A DNA stretch of 64,000 nucleotides from Nemorincola sp044225795 (GTDB lineage: Bacteria > Bacteroidota > Bacteroidia > Chitinophagales > Chitinophagaceae). Below, piece after piece: positions 8,085-16,373 of this stretch. Position 1 is the first letter of the stretch, and each line of letters begins with the position of its first letter. The stretch is from NCBI GenBank assembly GCA_044225795.1, contig JBGAIF010000007.1, positions 1 through 64,000 of the forward strand, read 5' to 3'. Made by a program: the position numbers and the translations under genes. The notes under the pieces are model-generated. The model was not told the origin of the DNA. It saw only the letters and a program-made list of their open reading frames with translations, and did no database searches.

Positions 8085-9482
8085 ATGAGAAATTTGCTTT
8101 TCGCCGCTTTGATTGTTCTTCCACTGACGCTCCCTGCTCAAACAATCACTACCGTGGCCGGCACCGGAGTACAAGGTGATAGTGGCGACGGAGGCCCCGC
8201 AACAGCAGCCTTACTGCACTTGCCCGAAGGAATTGCTTACAGATCAGGTATCGTTTATTTCGATAACCATGACCATACCAATCACCGGATAAGAATGATA
8301 GACGCAACAGGCGTATATAGAATATATGCGGGAACAGGCACCGGTGGATTCAGTGGAGATGGCGGCCCTGCATCTGCTGCAGAGCTAAATGATCCAAAAG
8401 GCTTGTGTATAGACAAGAACGGCAACCTTTACATTGCGGAAGAACTGAACAATATTGTACGCAAGATAACTCCGGCAGGTATTATCAGTACGGTTGCCGG
8501 TACAGCAGGGGTAGCGGGATATTCCGGCGACGGAGGCCCTGCAACTGCAGCCAAATTAAGCTCACCTGAAAGCGTCGCTGTTGATACTGCAGGCAATGTT
8601 TATGTAACTGATTATGGTAACTATGTAGTAAGAAAGATCAGCAAAACGGGTACTATCACAACCTTTGCAGGAAATGGCACAGGTGGATATTCCGGCGATG
8701 GGGGGCCGGCAACAGCAGCACAAATGGAGCGCCCCTCCGGTGTTGCAATAGACACTGCCGGTAATGTTTACATATCTGAAGATGCCAATCACATGATCAG
8801 GGTGGTTCGTACCAATGATACAATATATACATACTCCGGTCTGCTTTTCGGTGGATTCGCAGGAGATGGCGGTCCTGCTACTGCGGCGAGATATTGGTCG
8901 CCATGGGGGCTCCAATTCGACAGTTCCGGCAACCTCTATGTTTCCGACACCAAGAACAACCGAATTCGAAAGATAACACCCGCAGGCATAGTATCAACCT
9001 TTGCCGGAGATGGCACTAACTCCATGGCCGGATCTCCTCCGTGGGGCGCATATGGCGGTGATGGTGGTGCAGCTACGGCAGCTCAGCTTTATTGGCCGGC
9101 CCATATCGGCATCGGGAAATCCGGAGACATATATATAACCGACCAAAGCAATAACACAATAAGAAAAGTGGATACCGTTAACCTAATAAAGTTGACAACA
9201 GCTTCAGCACTTCAGCGTACCGATGCTATAACCATAGTTCCAAACCCCAGCAACGGTAACTTTACATTCGCAATCAACCTTGGAGCACAACACGATACAA
9301 AGCTCCACTACGACGTCCTGACTATATCCGGACAGATAGTACAATCGGGTACTATCATTTCTTCGAACGGGAGAGCAAATGAAAGAATATCACTCAGCAA
9401 TTCACTACCCTCAGGCAACTATATGCTGAGGATAAGTTCCGGAATGGATATAGGCATAAAGGGATTCAACGTGGTAAGGTGA
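8085..9482 (+). CDS. Secreted NHL-repeat beta-propeller with T9SS sorting domain
   Basis: The protein has 465 residues and signal peptide MRNLLFAALIVLPLTLPAQ. It contains about six NHL-type blades, each with a segment like YSGDGGPATAA followed by GNVYVTD..N..VRKI. The C-terminal ~80 residues start ITIVPNPSNGNFTFAINL and end with LPSGNYMLRISSG..GIKGFNVVR, a type A T9SS sorting domain (PNPSNG motif; secretion signal cleaved after export). It is therefore exported to the surface or medium. The function of such propellers in Bacteroidota is unknown; binding of protein or glycan is likely. It is paralogous to the N-terminal third of the protein at 25241-29080. Its stop and the stop of the next, convergent gene share a TGATCA. 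Confidence 0.88.
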   Translation: MRNLLFAALIVLPLTLPAQTITTVAGTGVQGDSGDGGPATAALLHLPEGIAYRSGIVYFDNHDHTNHRIRMIDATGVYRIYAGTGTGGFSGDGGPASAAELNDPKGLCIDKNGNLYIAEELNNIVRKITPAGIISTVAGTAGVAGYSGDGGPATAAKLSSPESVAVDTAGNVYVTDYGNYVVRKISKTGTITTFAGNGTGGYSGDGGPATAAQMERPSGVAIDTAGNVYISEDANHMIRVVRTNDTIYTYSGLLFGGFAGDGGPATAARYWSPWGLQFDSSGNLYVSDTKNNRIRKITPAGIVSTFAGDGTNSMAGSPPWGAYGGDGGAATAAQLYWPAHIGIGKSGDIYITDQSNNTIRKVDTVNLIKLTTASALQRTDAITIVPNPSNGNFTFAINLGAQHDTKLHYDVLTISGQIVQSGTIISSNGRANERISLSNSLPSGNYMLRISSGMDIGIKGFNVVR

Positions 9483-10244
9483 TCACCTGAACCAGGGCAA
9501 GTGCTTGAATAACACCTCAGCTCCGGCAAAAAATACAAGTACCGCCGTGAGTCTCTTTATTAAAGGCTGCCTAAACCGTACAGAACTCAACCTTGATCCC
9601 GCCTGACCGCCAATAAGTACTGCTATAGCGAGTACTAAAATACTTGTGTAGTTAACACTTACAGGCACACGGCTCAGTTGGCCTATGATACCGGAAACAG
9701 AATTAACCAGAATAAAGAAACTTGCAGTTGCGGCTATTTTTTTAGGATCATCCCATCCTATGAGGTTCAGAAGTGGCGACAGGAAGATGCCCCCTCCAAT
9801 TCCTACCATGCCCGACAAAAAGCCGACAGCGCCTCCAAGTATTACGTCCCTGAGAATATTGGTCTTAGCCTGCTCCGGCGTACGTTCATACGCTTGCTTT
9901 GTGGTTACCCATAACAGTACGGCGGCTACCAGCAAACTGCAACCAAGAATAATGAAGAATGTATCCTGACTCAGCTTCATACGGGCGCCTATAAATGCCA
10001 TTGGCACACTCATCAATGACAACGGAAGTATTTTCCGCCAGACAATATGCCCGTTCCGAAAAAAAATAATTGTACCGCCTGTAACCACTATAATGTTGCA
10101 AATAAGAGCTGTCATTTTTATTTCGGCAACTGGCAATACATACAATGCAAGTATGGCCAAATAACTTGATCCGCCACCAAAGCCAACCGACGCATAAACG
10201 AACGATATAACCATGAAAAATATGACCAACTCCCAATGTTGCAT
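9483..10244 (-). CDS. TauE/SafE-family (TSUP) permease
   Basis: The 253-residue integral membrane protein has about eight predicted helices. Two glycine-rich signature halves, SVGFGGGSSYLAILALY (about residues 20-36) and GFLSGMVGIGGGIFLSPLLNL (about 140-160), are the repeated TSUP motif. Members export or import sulfite, sulfoacetate or other small organosulfur or oxyanion compounds; the substrate here cannot be told. The ATG at 10244 lies directly after the U-tract of the terminator-like hairpin at 10251-10272, with no Shine-Dalgarno site, so expression may depend on read-through or on a later start (Met11 at 10214). Confidence 0.88.
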   Translation of the reverse strand: MQHWELVIFFMVISFVYASVGFGGGSSYLAILALYVLPVAEIKMTALICNIIVVTGGTIIFFRNGHIVWRKILPLSLMSVPMAFIGARMKLSQDTFFIILGCSLLVAAVLLWVTTKQAYERTPEQAKTNILRDVILGGAVGFLSGMVGIGGGIFLSPLLNLIGWDDPKKIAATASFFILVNSVSGIIGQLSRVPVSVNYTSILVLAIAVLIGGQAGSRLSSVRFRQPLIKRLTAVLVFFAGAEVLFKHLPWFR

Positions 10245-10272
10245 AAAAAAAGAACTACCTGTAGGTAGTTCT
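10245..10272 (-). terminator. Terminator or attenuator between the BNR protein and the TSUP permease
   Basis: Read on the minus strand, a 9-bp perfect stem AGAACTACC/GGTAGTTCT (10272-10264 and 10259-10251) with a 4-base loop is followed by six T and then directly by the permease ATG. The upstream gene stops at 10298. It may end that transcript, regulate read-through, or act as a dyad operator. Confidence 0.7.
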
Positions 10273-10297
10273 CAAATATACTCAATGACAGGAACAT

Positions 10298-12808
10298 TTA
10301 TTCTTTCACAAACCGCGCACTCATACCGGCATACCTGACAAAATACATACCTGGAAACAGATCGTGTATTTCCATATTATACACTGCACCAACTGGTTTT
10401 ACTGTTCTTACACATTTGCCATCTATACCATACACCTCGATAGAGACTTCGCTCCTGCCTGAAGGAAGTATTATTGTCAATATATCTCTTGCCGGATTCG
10501 GGAATAACCTCAACGTGCCGGTAGCGATAGTAGTATTTACTACCGTAGTACTGTAATTGCTCACTTTCATCCCATTACCAAAACTGGACACCCACATCTC
10601 TGAAGTATTGAAAGGATTAAAGTACACCCGCTCCGGCTGACGGAAATTATATGCATTCACCAAAGACCAGGTAGGTGATACAAGATTCATATCGCTGCTG
10701 TGAAATAATCCTTGTGTCTCAGTGGTCAGATACGCCTGCTTATTGTCCGAAGGATCGAATGTAATAGAGGTCACCCTGTCATAAGTAGTACCTGTAAGCT
10801 TCGTCCAGAATGCACCTCTGTTAGTGGTTTTATAAAGCCCCCCTTGTCCGCTGGCCGTTCCACCCCAATGCGTGAACACGCAGGCATACCATGTATTTTG
10901 TGCAGGATCTGATGGGTCAAGTACAACATCCTTGGTCCAGTATTGCATATTGGCATCGCTTACATCGCTCCATGAAGTAGTGGCAGGGTTGTAAAGGAAT
11001 ACTCCGGAACTTGCGGTAAATGTTCCGCTCGGATTGATGCGGCCGGAATAGGTGCACAAAAGTTTGCCGTCGTTCAAAACCTTCAGGCAGGCTGGATGGC
11101 CTTCTGTACGCGGCGGGTTTGACAAGTGTGTCCATGAGCTACCGGCCAGCGAATTCAGATTGCTCGTTTTCCATACTCCGCCTGCTGATCCTGAACCGGC
11201 GTTATTAATAACACTCGCGTACATGGTGTTGCTGTCTGTCGGATCGATAGCCAGCCAGAATACGGGATGCCCGAAAGAATGCAGTACGGTCCATGTCGAA
11301 CCACCATCAGTGGAGTAATAAATATTTCCGCTGGCATCTGAAGCGTCCAGTTGCGCATCTTTGAGGCGTGTGCTCTGGTACATGTCGTGTATCCCAGAAG
11401 TACCTGCAAACATTGTACCTCCCGGGGTTTCTGTTATCCTGTAAACCGAATTGACACTCATCCCGGAAGCAGTAAAACCCCACGAACTGCCACCATCTCC
11501 ACTCCGTATACCACCTATATCGCTGAAAGCAGCCATCATATTTGCAGCAGAATGCCAGTGTACCTGCCAGCATGTCGTGTTCTCCAAACCTATGGAATGG
11601 TAACTCTGGCCCTTGGGTGTAGCTGCATTGGCAGGGTGTTGGTCTGAGGTATTTACATAAGCTTGCTTCCAGGTAGTGCCGCCATCACTCGTCAGGTGCA
11701 CATCACTGAAACTACCGAACATGGCTTTTGCTGAATTGTTCGGGGCTACAGACATGCCGAATACTGTCTCTCCCCAACTCCATGCCTTATCTCCGCCTGA
11801 ACCTTCCCAGCCTGTAATAATATTTTTGTTGGTAGTAGTGTTGAATACTTTCGTCCAGGTAGTACCGCCATCAGCCGACTTATAAACCAGCGGCCCTCCC
11901 AATGCATTGTCTTTTCCTCCGAGGTATATGACACTTACATCATTCTCGGCCATGCCCACATACATTACGTAATCGCTTGAGGTATTTATAGTGCCTGTTT
12001 TATTTACCCAGGTACCGCCGGCATTATCCATGGTATATACACCTGCCACTATTCCGCTGTAATCCCACGGCATTAGCCCGTTATAGATACTTGCGGAGTT
12101 GCCGATAATGCAGGTAAAGCGGATAGTGCTGCCATTGCGTGCCCCTGCAAACTGCCAGATAACCTGCCCTGAAGAGATCCCGGCGGTTGACATCAGGGAG
12201 AACGTGCTACCTGAATTTGCCGAAAAGTATAAACCCTGGTTGGTTCCTATATATATGGAATCACCCGTAAAGAAAGCACCTCCCATTATAATACCAACAC
12301 CCATACTGGCCGCGGTAGCCACCGTGCTGAATGTAGTACCACCATCATTGGAGAAAACTATCTTTCCATAATAATCCATCAGCAACTGATTAGGTTTATT
12401 ATAGTTCGCCTTCATTGAATATACCTGGCCAGCGGATGCATCGAACCCCGGCAACTTTGTCCACGTCATGCCACCATCCGTTGTTTTCACCGGGTATCCG
12501 TTATTACCATCATTAAAATTGCTGTAGGCAATAGAAGCATTGTTTGTGAACTCATATGTCGAAACATTAAGTGATTGCAACCGCGTAAACGGGATCTGTG
12601 AATAGGTATTCCCATAATCTGAAGAATGAAACATCTCGCTCATATCACATGCTACATAGAACTCATTATCATTTCCCGGATTGATACGGGGAAAAAATAA
12701 AGCGCCGCCACCACCAACGCCCCGGGGAAGGAAACTCGGAGGTTGTGCATAAGACACCCCACAACAAAAAAACATAACAACAAGAAGAATAGCGAAACTC
12801 TTTACCAT
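10298..12808 (-). CDS. Secreted BNR/Asp-box beta-propeller, GH74/VPS10-like, with T9SS sorting domain
   Basis: The protein has 836 residues and signal peptide MVKSFAILLVVMFFCCGVSYAQ. Many Asp-box motifs of the form S.DGG.TW are visible (for example KTTDGGMTWTKL, FSNDGGTTFS, KSADGGTTWTKV, YSTDGGSTWTVL), indicating two seven-bladed propellers as in GH74 xyloglucanases and VPS10/sortilin proteins. The N-terminus GVGGGGALFFPRINPGN with YVACDMSEMFHS resembles the GGGG..TGI...P....YARTDVGG opening of GH74 enzymes, where that Asp is catalytic. The C-terminal domain begins LRLFPNPARDILTIIL and ends GMYFVRYAGMSARFVKE, a type A T9SS domain. Enzyme activity is possible but unproven; a non-catalytic propeller is the alternative. 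Confidence 0.82.
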   Translation of the reverse strand: MVKSFAILLVVMFFCCGVSYAQPPSFLPRGVGGGGALFFPRINPGNDNEFYVACDMSEMFHSSDYGNTYSQIPFTRLQSLNVSTYEFTNNASIAYSNFNDGNNGYPVKTTDGGMTWTKLPGFDASAGQVYSMKANYNKPNQLLMDYYGKIVFSNDGGTTFSTVATAASMGVGIIMGGAFFTGDSIYIGTNQGLYFSANSGSTFSLMSTAGISSGQVIWQFAGARNGSTIRFTCIIGNSASIYNGLMPWDYSGIVAGVYTMDNAGGTWVNKTGTINTSSDYVMYVGMAENDVSVIYLGGKDNALGGPLVYKSADGGTTWTKVFNTTTNKNIITGWEGSGGDKAWSWGETVFGMSVAPNNSAKAMFGSFSDVHLTSDGGTTWKQAYVNTSDQHPANAATPKGQSYHSIGLENTTCWQVHWHSAANMMAAFSDIGGIRSGDGGSSWGFTASGMSVNSVYRITETPGGTMFAGTSGIHDMYQSTRLKDAQLDASDASGNIYYSTDGGSTWTVLHSFGHPVFWLAIDPTDSNTMYASVINNAGSGSAGGVWKTSNLNSLAGSSWTHLSNPPRTEGHPACLKVLNDGKLLCTYSGRINPSGTFTASSGVFLYNPATTSWSDVSDANMQYWTKDVVLDPSDPAQNTWYACVFTHWGGTASGQGGLYKTTNRGAFWTKLTGTTYDRVTSITFDPSDNKQAYLTTETQGLFHSSDMNLVSPTWSLVNAYNFRQPERVYFNPFNTSEMWVSSFGNGMKVSNYSTTVVNTTIATGTLRLFPNPARDILTIILPSGRSEVSIEVYGIDGKCVRTVKPVGAVYNMEIHDLFPGMYFVRYAGMSARFVKE

Positions 12809-12918
12809 AGGGAGATAATTTAGTTGTTAATAATATTGTTTAATTTTAGGTGTAATAAGATACCCCTAGTGAGGCGGGTAATTCATATAGAGCAATATTA
12901 TAAATGTACAATTTTTTT

Positions 12919-14865
12919 ATGAAAGAAAGAATCTTACTCTTTATTTCCATGATGTGCCTATGTACCATTAAGGTATTGGGAGGTGGGTATTTGTCTTGCA
13001 GCTATGGTAATGCACACAACCCGGGTGCGGGTAAAACAACCCTGTTGAGTCCACTCGAGGACCAGTACGATATCAAGCATATCGGATTTCGCCTTTCGAT
13101 AACTGATACAGCTACCTATATCGCAGGAGATGTAACAACAACTGCCCAGGTGGTAGCCGGAGGAGGTATGATCCAATATGCGTTTGAGTTGGATACCCTG
13201 TTAACTGTTGATTCAGCAAAGATAAACGGCATCCTGCACCCGATTACGCACACCGGAAATGTAAGGATCATAACGTTGCCTTCTCCTATTGCTGCCGGCG
13301 CCATGTTCTCCGCCGAAATATTCTATCATGGTACACCGCGCTCCGGCAGCGGCTTTTTCAATGGCATTACACACGCCATCTCACCTGGTGGTACACACAT
13401 GGTATTTACGGTAAGTGACCCTTGGGTGGCATTGGCATGGTGGCCTGCCAAACAATCTATCCTCGACAAGGTCGATTCTGTGGATATGTATGTTTCTGTG
13501 CCTTCGGGAGTAGCTGATGGCAGTAATGGTGTTTTGATGAATATAGACAAGACATCAACGCCAGGATATTGGGAATATCATTGGCAAACACACTACCCTA
13601 TTGCCTATTACCTCATATCCATATCTGTGGCACGCTATTCGGAGTATAGGTCTTACTGGCATTTCACAGGCAGCACAGATTCTGTACTGATACAGAATTT
13701 CTTTATGGACACTGCCAGCTTCAACCCAGCGAACAAACCGAATTTTGACAGCATTGGCCAGATCATGGATTATTTCTCTACCCTAATTGGCAGATATCCA
13801 TTCTGGAAAGAAAAATATGGCGTATGCTACTCTACCCTTGGTGGCGGAATGGAGCACCAAACCATGACGACCATTGGTGTTCCCAACACTTATATCATAG
13901 CGCACGAACTGATGCACCAATGGTTTGGAGACAATGTCACATATAAAACATGGCCGGAAACATGGCTTAGTGAAGGTTTTGCCACTTATTCCGAACAACT
14001 TTTCCTGGAACGTTTCTGGGGGGCAGATGCAGCAAAAGCTCACCGGTTAGCCGATCTGAATGCAGCATTTGCTTTGAAATGCGGAATGATCTATGTGAAT
14101 GATACGAGCACTTCCGATTCTCTGTTCGAACAAAAGACTGTATACAGAAAAGCGCAGGGAATTGTTTCCATGCTCAGACACATGGCGCCTGCAGACAGTT
14201 TGTTCTTCAAAGCTCTGCGTATATACCAGGGAACATATGCTTTGGGAAATGCGGGAACCCGCGAACTGAATGACGTTTTCAACTCGGTGTATAAAACTAA
14301 TCTAGACAATTTCTTCCAACAGTGGATATATGGAAGAGGCTATCCACAATACAATGTAACCTGGAACCAGGATGGGTCTACAATACTTGTAAATCTCGTA
14401 CAGAGCACCTCCTGTTCCTACACAAGCCACTTTGACATTCCGATAGAAATTCAGTTGCACGCTACTACAGGTGATACATCAGTATGGTTATATAATACCC
14501 AGGATACTGAATTGTTCACCATAAACTGGAAAAAAACTGTCTCATCTGTGCTGTTCAATCCGAATGGATATAGCATTTGCAGGCAACTTGGTGTTGTAAA
14601 ACAAGATTCCACCTTGGGCATCACTTTGCCCGGCATGCTTAATTACAGGATATTCCCGAATCCATCAGGCAACCACTGGAAGATAGAACAGTTGCCCGAA
14701 GACACCGGGTTAACCCTCACGGATATGAATGGCCGTATCTTGTGGCAAGGCCGCAGCGGAAAAGGAATCACTATAATACCCGGCGACAACCTGCCTGCAG
14801 GATGTTATTTCCTGCAACTGAACGGCGCAACATTGAACGAACATATCAAATTAGCACACTGGTGA
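12919..14865 (+). CDS. Secreted M1-family metallopeptidase with T9SS sorting domain
   Basis: Start taken at ATG 12919 (MKERILLFISMMCLCTIKVLG, a signal peptide); an ATG five codons earlier at 12904 is also possible. It is about 648 residues. The gluzincin motif HELMHQWFG (His329, His333) with E352 in WLSEGFATYSE forms HEXXH-18x-E, and GGGMEHQTMT replaces the GAMEN exopeptidase loop. Family M1 enzymes are zinc aminopeptidases. The C-terminus starts YRIFPNPSGNHWKIEQ and ends with LPAGCYFLQLNG..NEHIKLAHW, a type A T9SS signal. It therefore acts outside the cell, probably in peptide scavenging. The following gene starts in its stop codon (GTGA overlap). Confidence 0.92.
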   Translation: MKERILLFISMMCLCTIKVLGGGYLSCSYGNAHNPGAGKTTLLSPLEDQYDIKHIGFRLSITDTATYIAGDVTTTAQVVAGGGMIQYAFELDTLLTVDSAKINGILHPITHTGNVRIITLPSPIAAGAMFSAEIFYHGTPRSGSGFFNGITHAISPGGTHMVFTVSDPWVALAWWPAKQSILDKVDSVDMYVSVPSGVADGSNGVLMNIDKTSTPGYWEYHWQTHYPIAYYLISISVARYSEYRSYWHFTGSTDSVLIQNFFMDTASFNPANKPNFDSIGQIMDYFSTLIGRYPFWKEKYGVCYSTLGGGMEHQTMTTIGVPNTYIIAHELMHQWFGDNVTYKTWPETWLSEGFATYSEQLFLERFWGADAAKAHRLADLNAAFALKCGMIYVNDTSTSDSLFEQKTVYRKAQGIVSMLRHMAPADSLFFKALRIYQGTYALGNAGTRELNDVFNSVYKTNLDNFFQQWIYGRGYPQYNVTWNQDGSTILVNLVQSTSCSYTSHFDIPIEIQLHATTGDTSVWLYNTQDTELFTINWKKTVSSVLFNPNGYSICRQLGVVKQDSTLGITLPGMLNYRIFPNPSGNHWKIEQLPEDTGLTLTDMNGRILWQGRSGKGITIIPGDNLPAGCYFLQLNGATLNEHIKLAHW

Positions 14866-15482
14866 TCAAACAACTTATATACATAACATCCCTTGTCATT
14901 TTCAGCATATCTGCCAATGCTGAGAGATATGTTTTTTACCTGCACGGCAAAATAGTTGAAGACCAGGGTGCTAATGCTGTAGAAACTGTGCAGGGATTCG
15001 GAGCATATGAGTATAGTAACATCCTTGAAACTTTTCGTAAAGAGGGATTTGTGGTCATCAGCGAAGTGAGAGCAAGAAATACCGACCCGGCAACATATGC
15101 ACACAAAGTAGCCAGGCAAGTTGACAGCCTCATAAAAAAAGGCGTCAGGCCAAATGAGATAACGGTGATAGGTGCATCCAAAGGGTCAGTCATTGCAATG
15201 CTCACCTCTTCTACGCTAAAGAACAAAGATGTCAACTTTGTCTTTATGGCTGGCTGTTTTGGCGGAGACCATGATATCCGCTTTTGCGGCAATATCCTTT
15301 CCATTTATGAACAAAGCGATGGTGTAGGATCCTGCCAGGTTTTAAAAAGCAGCTCATCATTGCCGATTCCTCATTATAAGGAGATAACGCTCCATACAGG
15401 GCTCAGGCACGGGTTCCTTTACAAGCCCTTGAAAGAATGGGTGATCCCTGCGGTTAAATGGGCGAACGGGAACTACAACTGA
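14862..15482 (+). CDS. Exported alpha/beta-hydrolase-like protein
   Basis: I start this at GTG 14862, which overlaps the M1 stop (GTGA) and gives 206 residues with a good signal peptide, MIKQLIYITSLVIFSISANA. A longer frame from further upstream would lie inside the peptidase gene and loses the signal. The segment VIGASKGSVIAML holds a GxSxG nucleophile elbow (G-A-S-K-G), YVFYLHGKIVE may be the oxyanion region, and GLRHGFLY could supply the catalytic His. This suggests a small periplasmic esterase or lipase-like fold. The substrate is unknown. The stop is shared with the convergent ppx gene in TGATCA. Confidence 0.75.
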   Translation: MIKQLIYITSLVIFSISANAERYVFYLHGKIVEDQGANAVETVQGFGAYEYSNILETFRKEGFVVISEVRARNTDPATYAHKVARQVDSLIKKGVRPNEITVIGASKGSVIAMLTSSTLKNKDVNFVFMAGCFGGDHDIRFCGNILSIYEQSDGVGSCQVLKSSSSLPIPHYKEITLHTGLRHGFLYKPLKEWVIPAVKWANGNYN

Positions 15483-16373
15483 TCAGACAACTTTAGCTAC
15501 CTGCTCTGCATATAGCATCTTTATCAGACCATCAGCCAGTCCGATCTTGGGGACATATATCTCATCGGCCTGCGCCCAGCGCATTATAGCTATATAAACG
15601 TCCAGGGCAGGAACTATAACATCTGCGCGGTCTTCCCTGAACTGGTATAGATGCTTACGTTCTTCAAGCGGTGTATAACTTAACTCTTTATGGTAGTCCT
15701 TAAGCATCTCCAGCGAAAGCGGCTTTCCCTCTTTTCTCTTTGAAATAGAAAATATCTTATTGATATTGCCACCGGTACCAATCGCCTCTATTGGCTGATA
15801 CTCACGTACATGGGTCTTTACGTACCATTTCAGATGCTCCCACTGCTCATCTCCCACTTTTCCATGCAGCAAACGAATAGTACCGATGTTAAATGACTCT
15901 TTGAATATGGTGTGGTTCTTGGAGAAAAGCGTCACCTCAGTACTACCGCCACCAACATCTATATAGAGATATGATTTATTATCACTAAGATTTTCGGCAA
16001 TGTGCGTTTCATAAATAATATTTGCTTCCTCCTGTCCTGTTATTATCTTAATATTCAGTCCTGTTTCAGCAAAGATATCTTCAAGTATCTTCTCTCCATT
16101 CGAAGCATCTCTCATCGCCGATGTGGCACATGCCTTATATGCCGTCACCTCATAGATGCTCATCAACAGTTTATAAGCCTTTAGTGTTTCTATCAGCTTC
16201 CTTTTCTTCTGTTCAGATACAAAACCTTTATCAAACACATCGAAACCTAACCGCAAAGGAATTCGCAATAAGGTAAGCTTGGTAAAATCTACAGACCCAT
16301 CCTTGTAAACTGATGCTTCGGATATTAACAAACGTGCGGCATTGGATCCGATATCAATTGCTGCTAATATCAA
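15483..16373 (-). CDS. ppx: Exopolyphosphatase, Ppx/GppA family
   Basis: The 296-residue protein opens with LAAIDIGSNAARLLI (phosphate-1 motif of the ASKHA fold) and has ACATSAMRDASNG and IKIITGQEEANIIYE, then YLYIDVGGGSTEVTLF (phosphate-2) and IGTGGNINKIF. It removes phosphate from the ends of polyphosphate or hydrolyses pppGpp. It is the short, two-domain form common in Bacteroidota. The start appears to be TTG at 16373, overlapping the ppk stop (TTGA), which suggests translational coupling with ppk immediately upstream. Confidence 0.93.
   Translation of the reverse strand: MILAAIDIGSNAARLLISEASVYKDGSVDFTKLTLLRIPLRLGFDVFDKGFVSEQKKRKLIETLKAYKLLMSIYEVTAYKACATSAMRDASNGEKILEDIFAETGLNIKIITGQEEANIIYETHIAENLSDNKSYLYIDVGGGSTEVTLFSKNHTIFKESFNIGTIRLLHGKVGDEQWEHLKWYVKTHVREYQPIEAIGTGGNINKIFSISKRKEGKPLSLEMLKDYHKELSYTPLEERKHLYQFREDRADVIVPALDVYIAIMRWAQADEIYVPKIGLADGLIKMLYAEQVAKVV

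Noticed and set aside
14742..15482. A 246-residue version of the alpha/beta-hydrolase-like protein
   Set aside because: The extra 40 residues are an Arg-rich out-of-frame reading of the peptidase end and remove the signal peptide; GTG 14862 is better.
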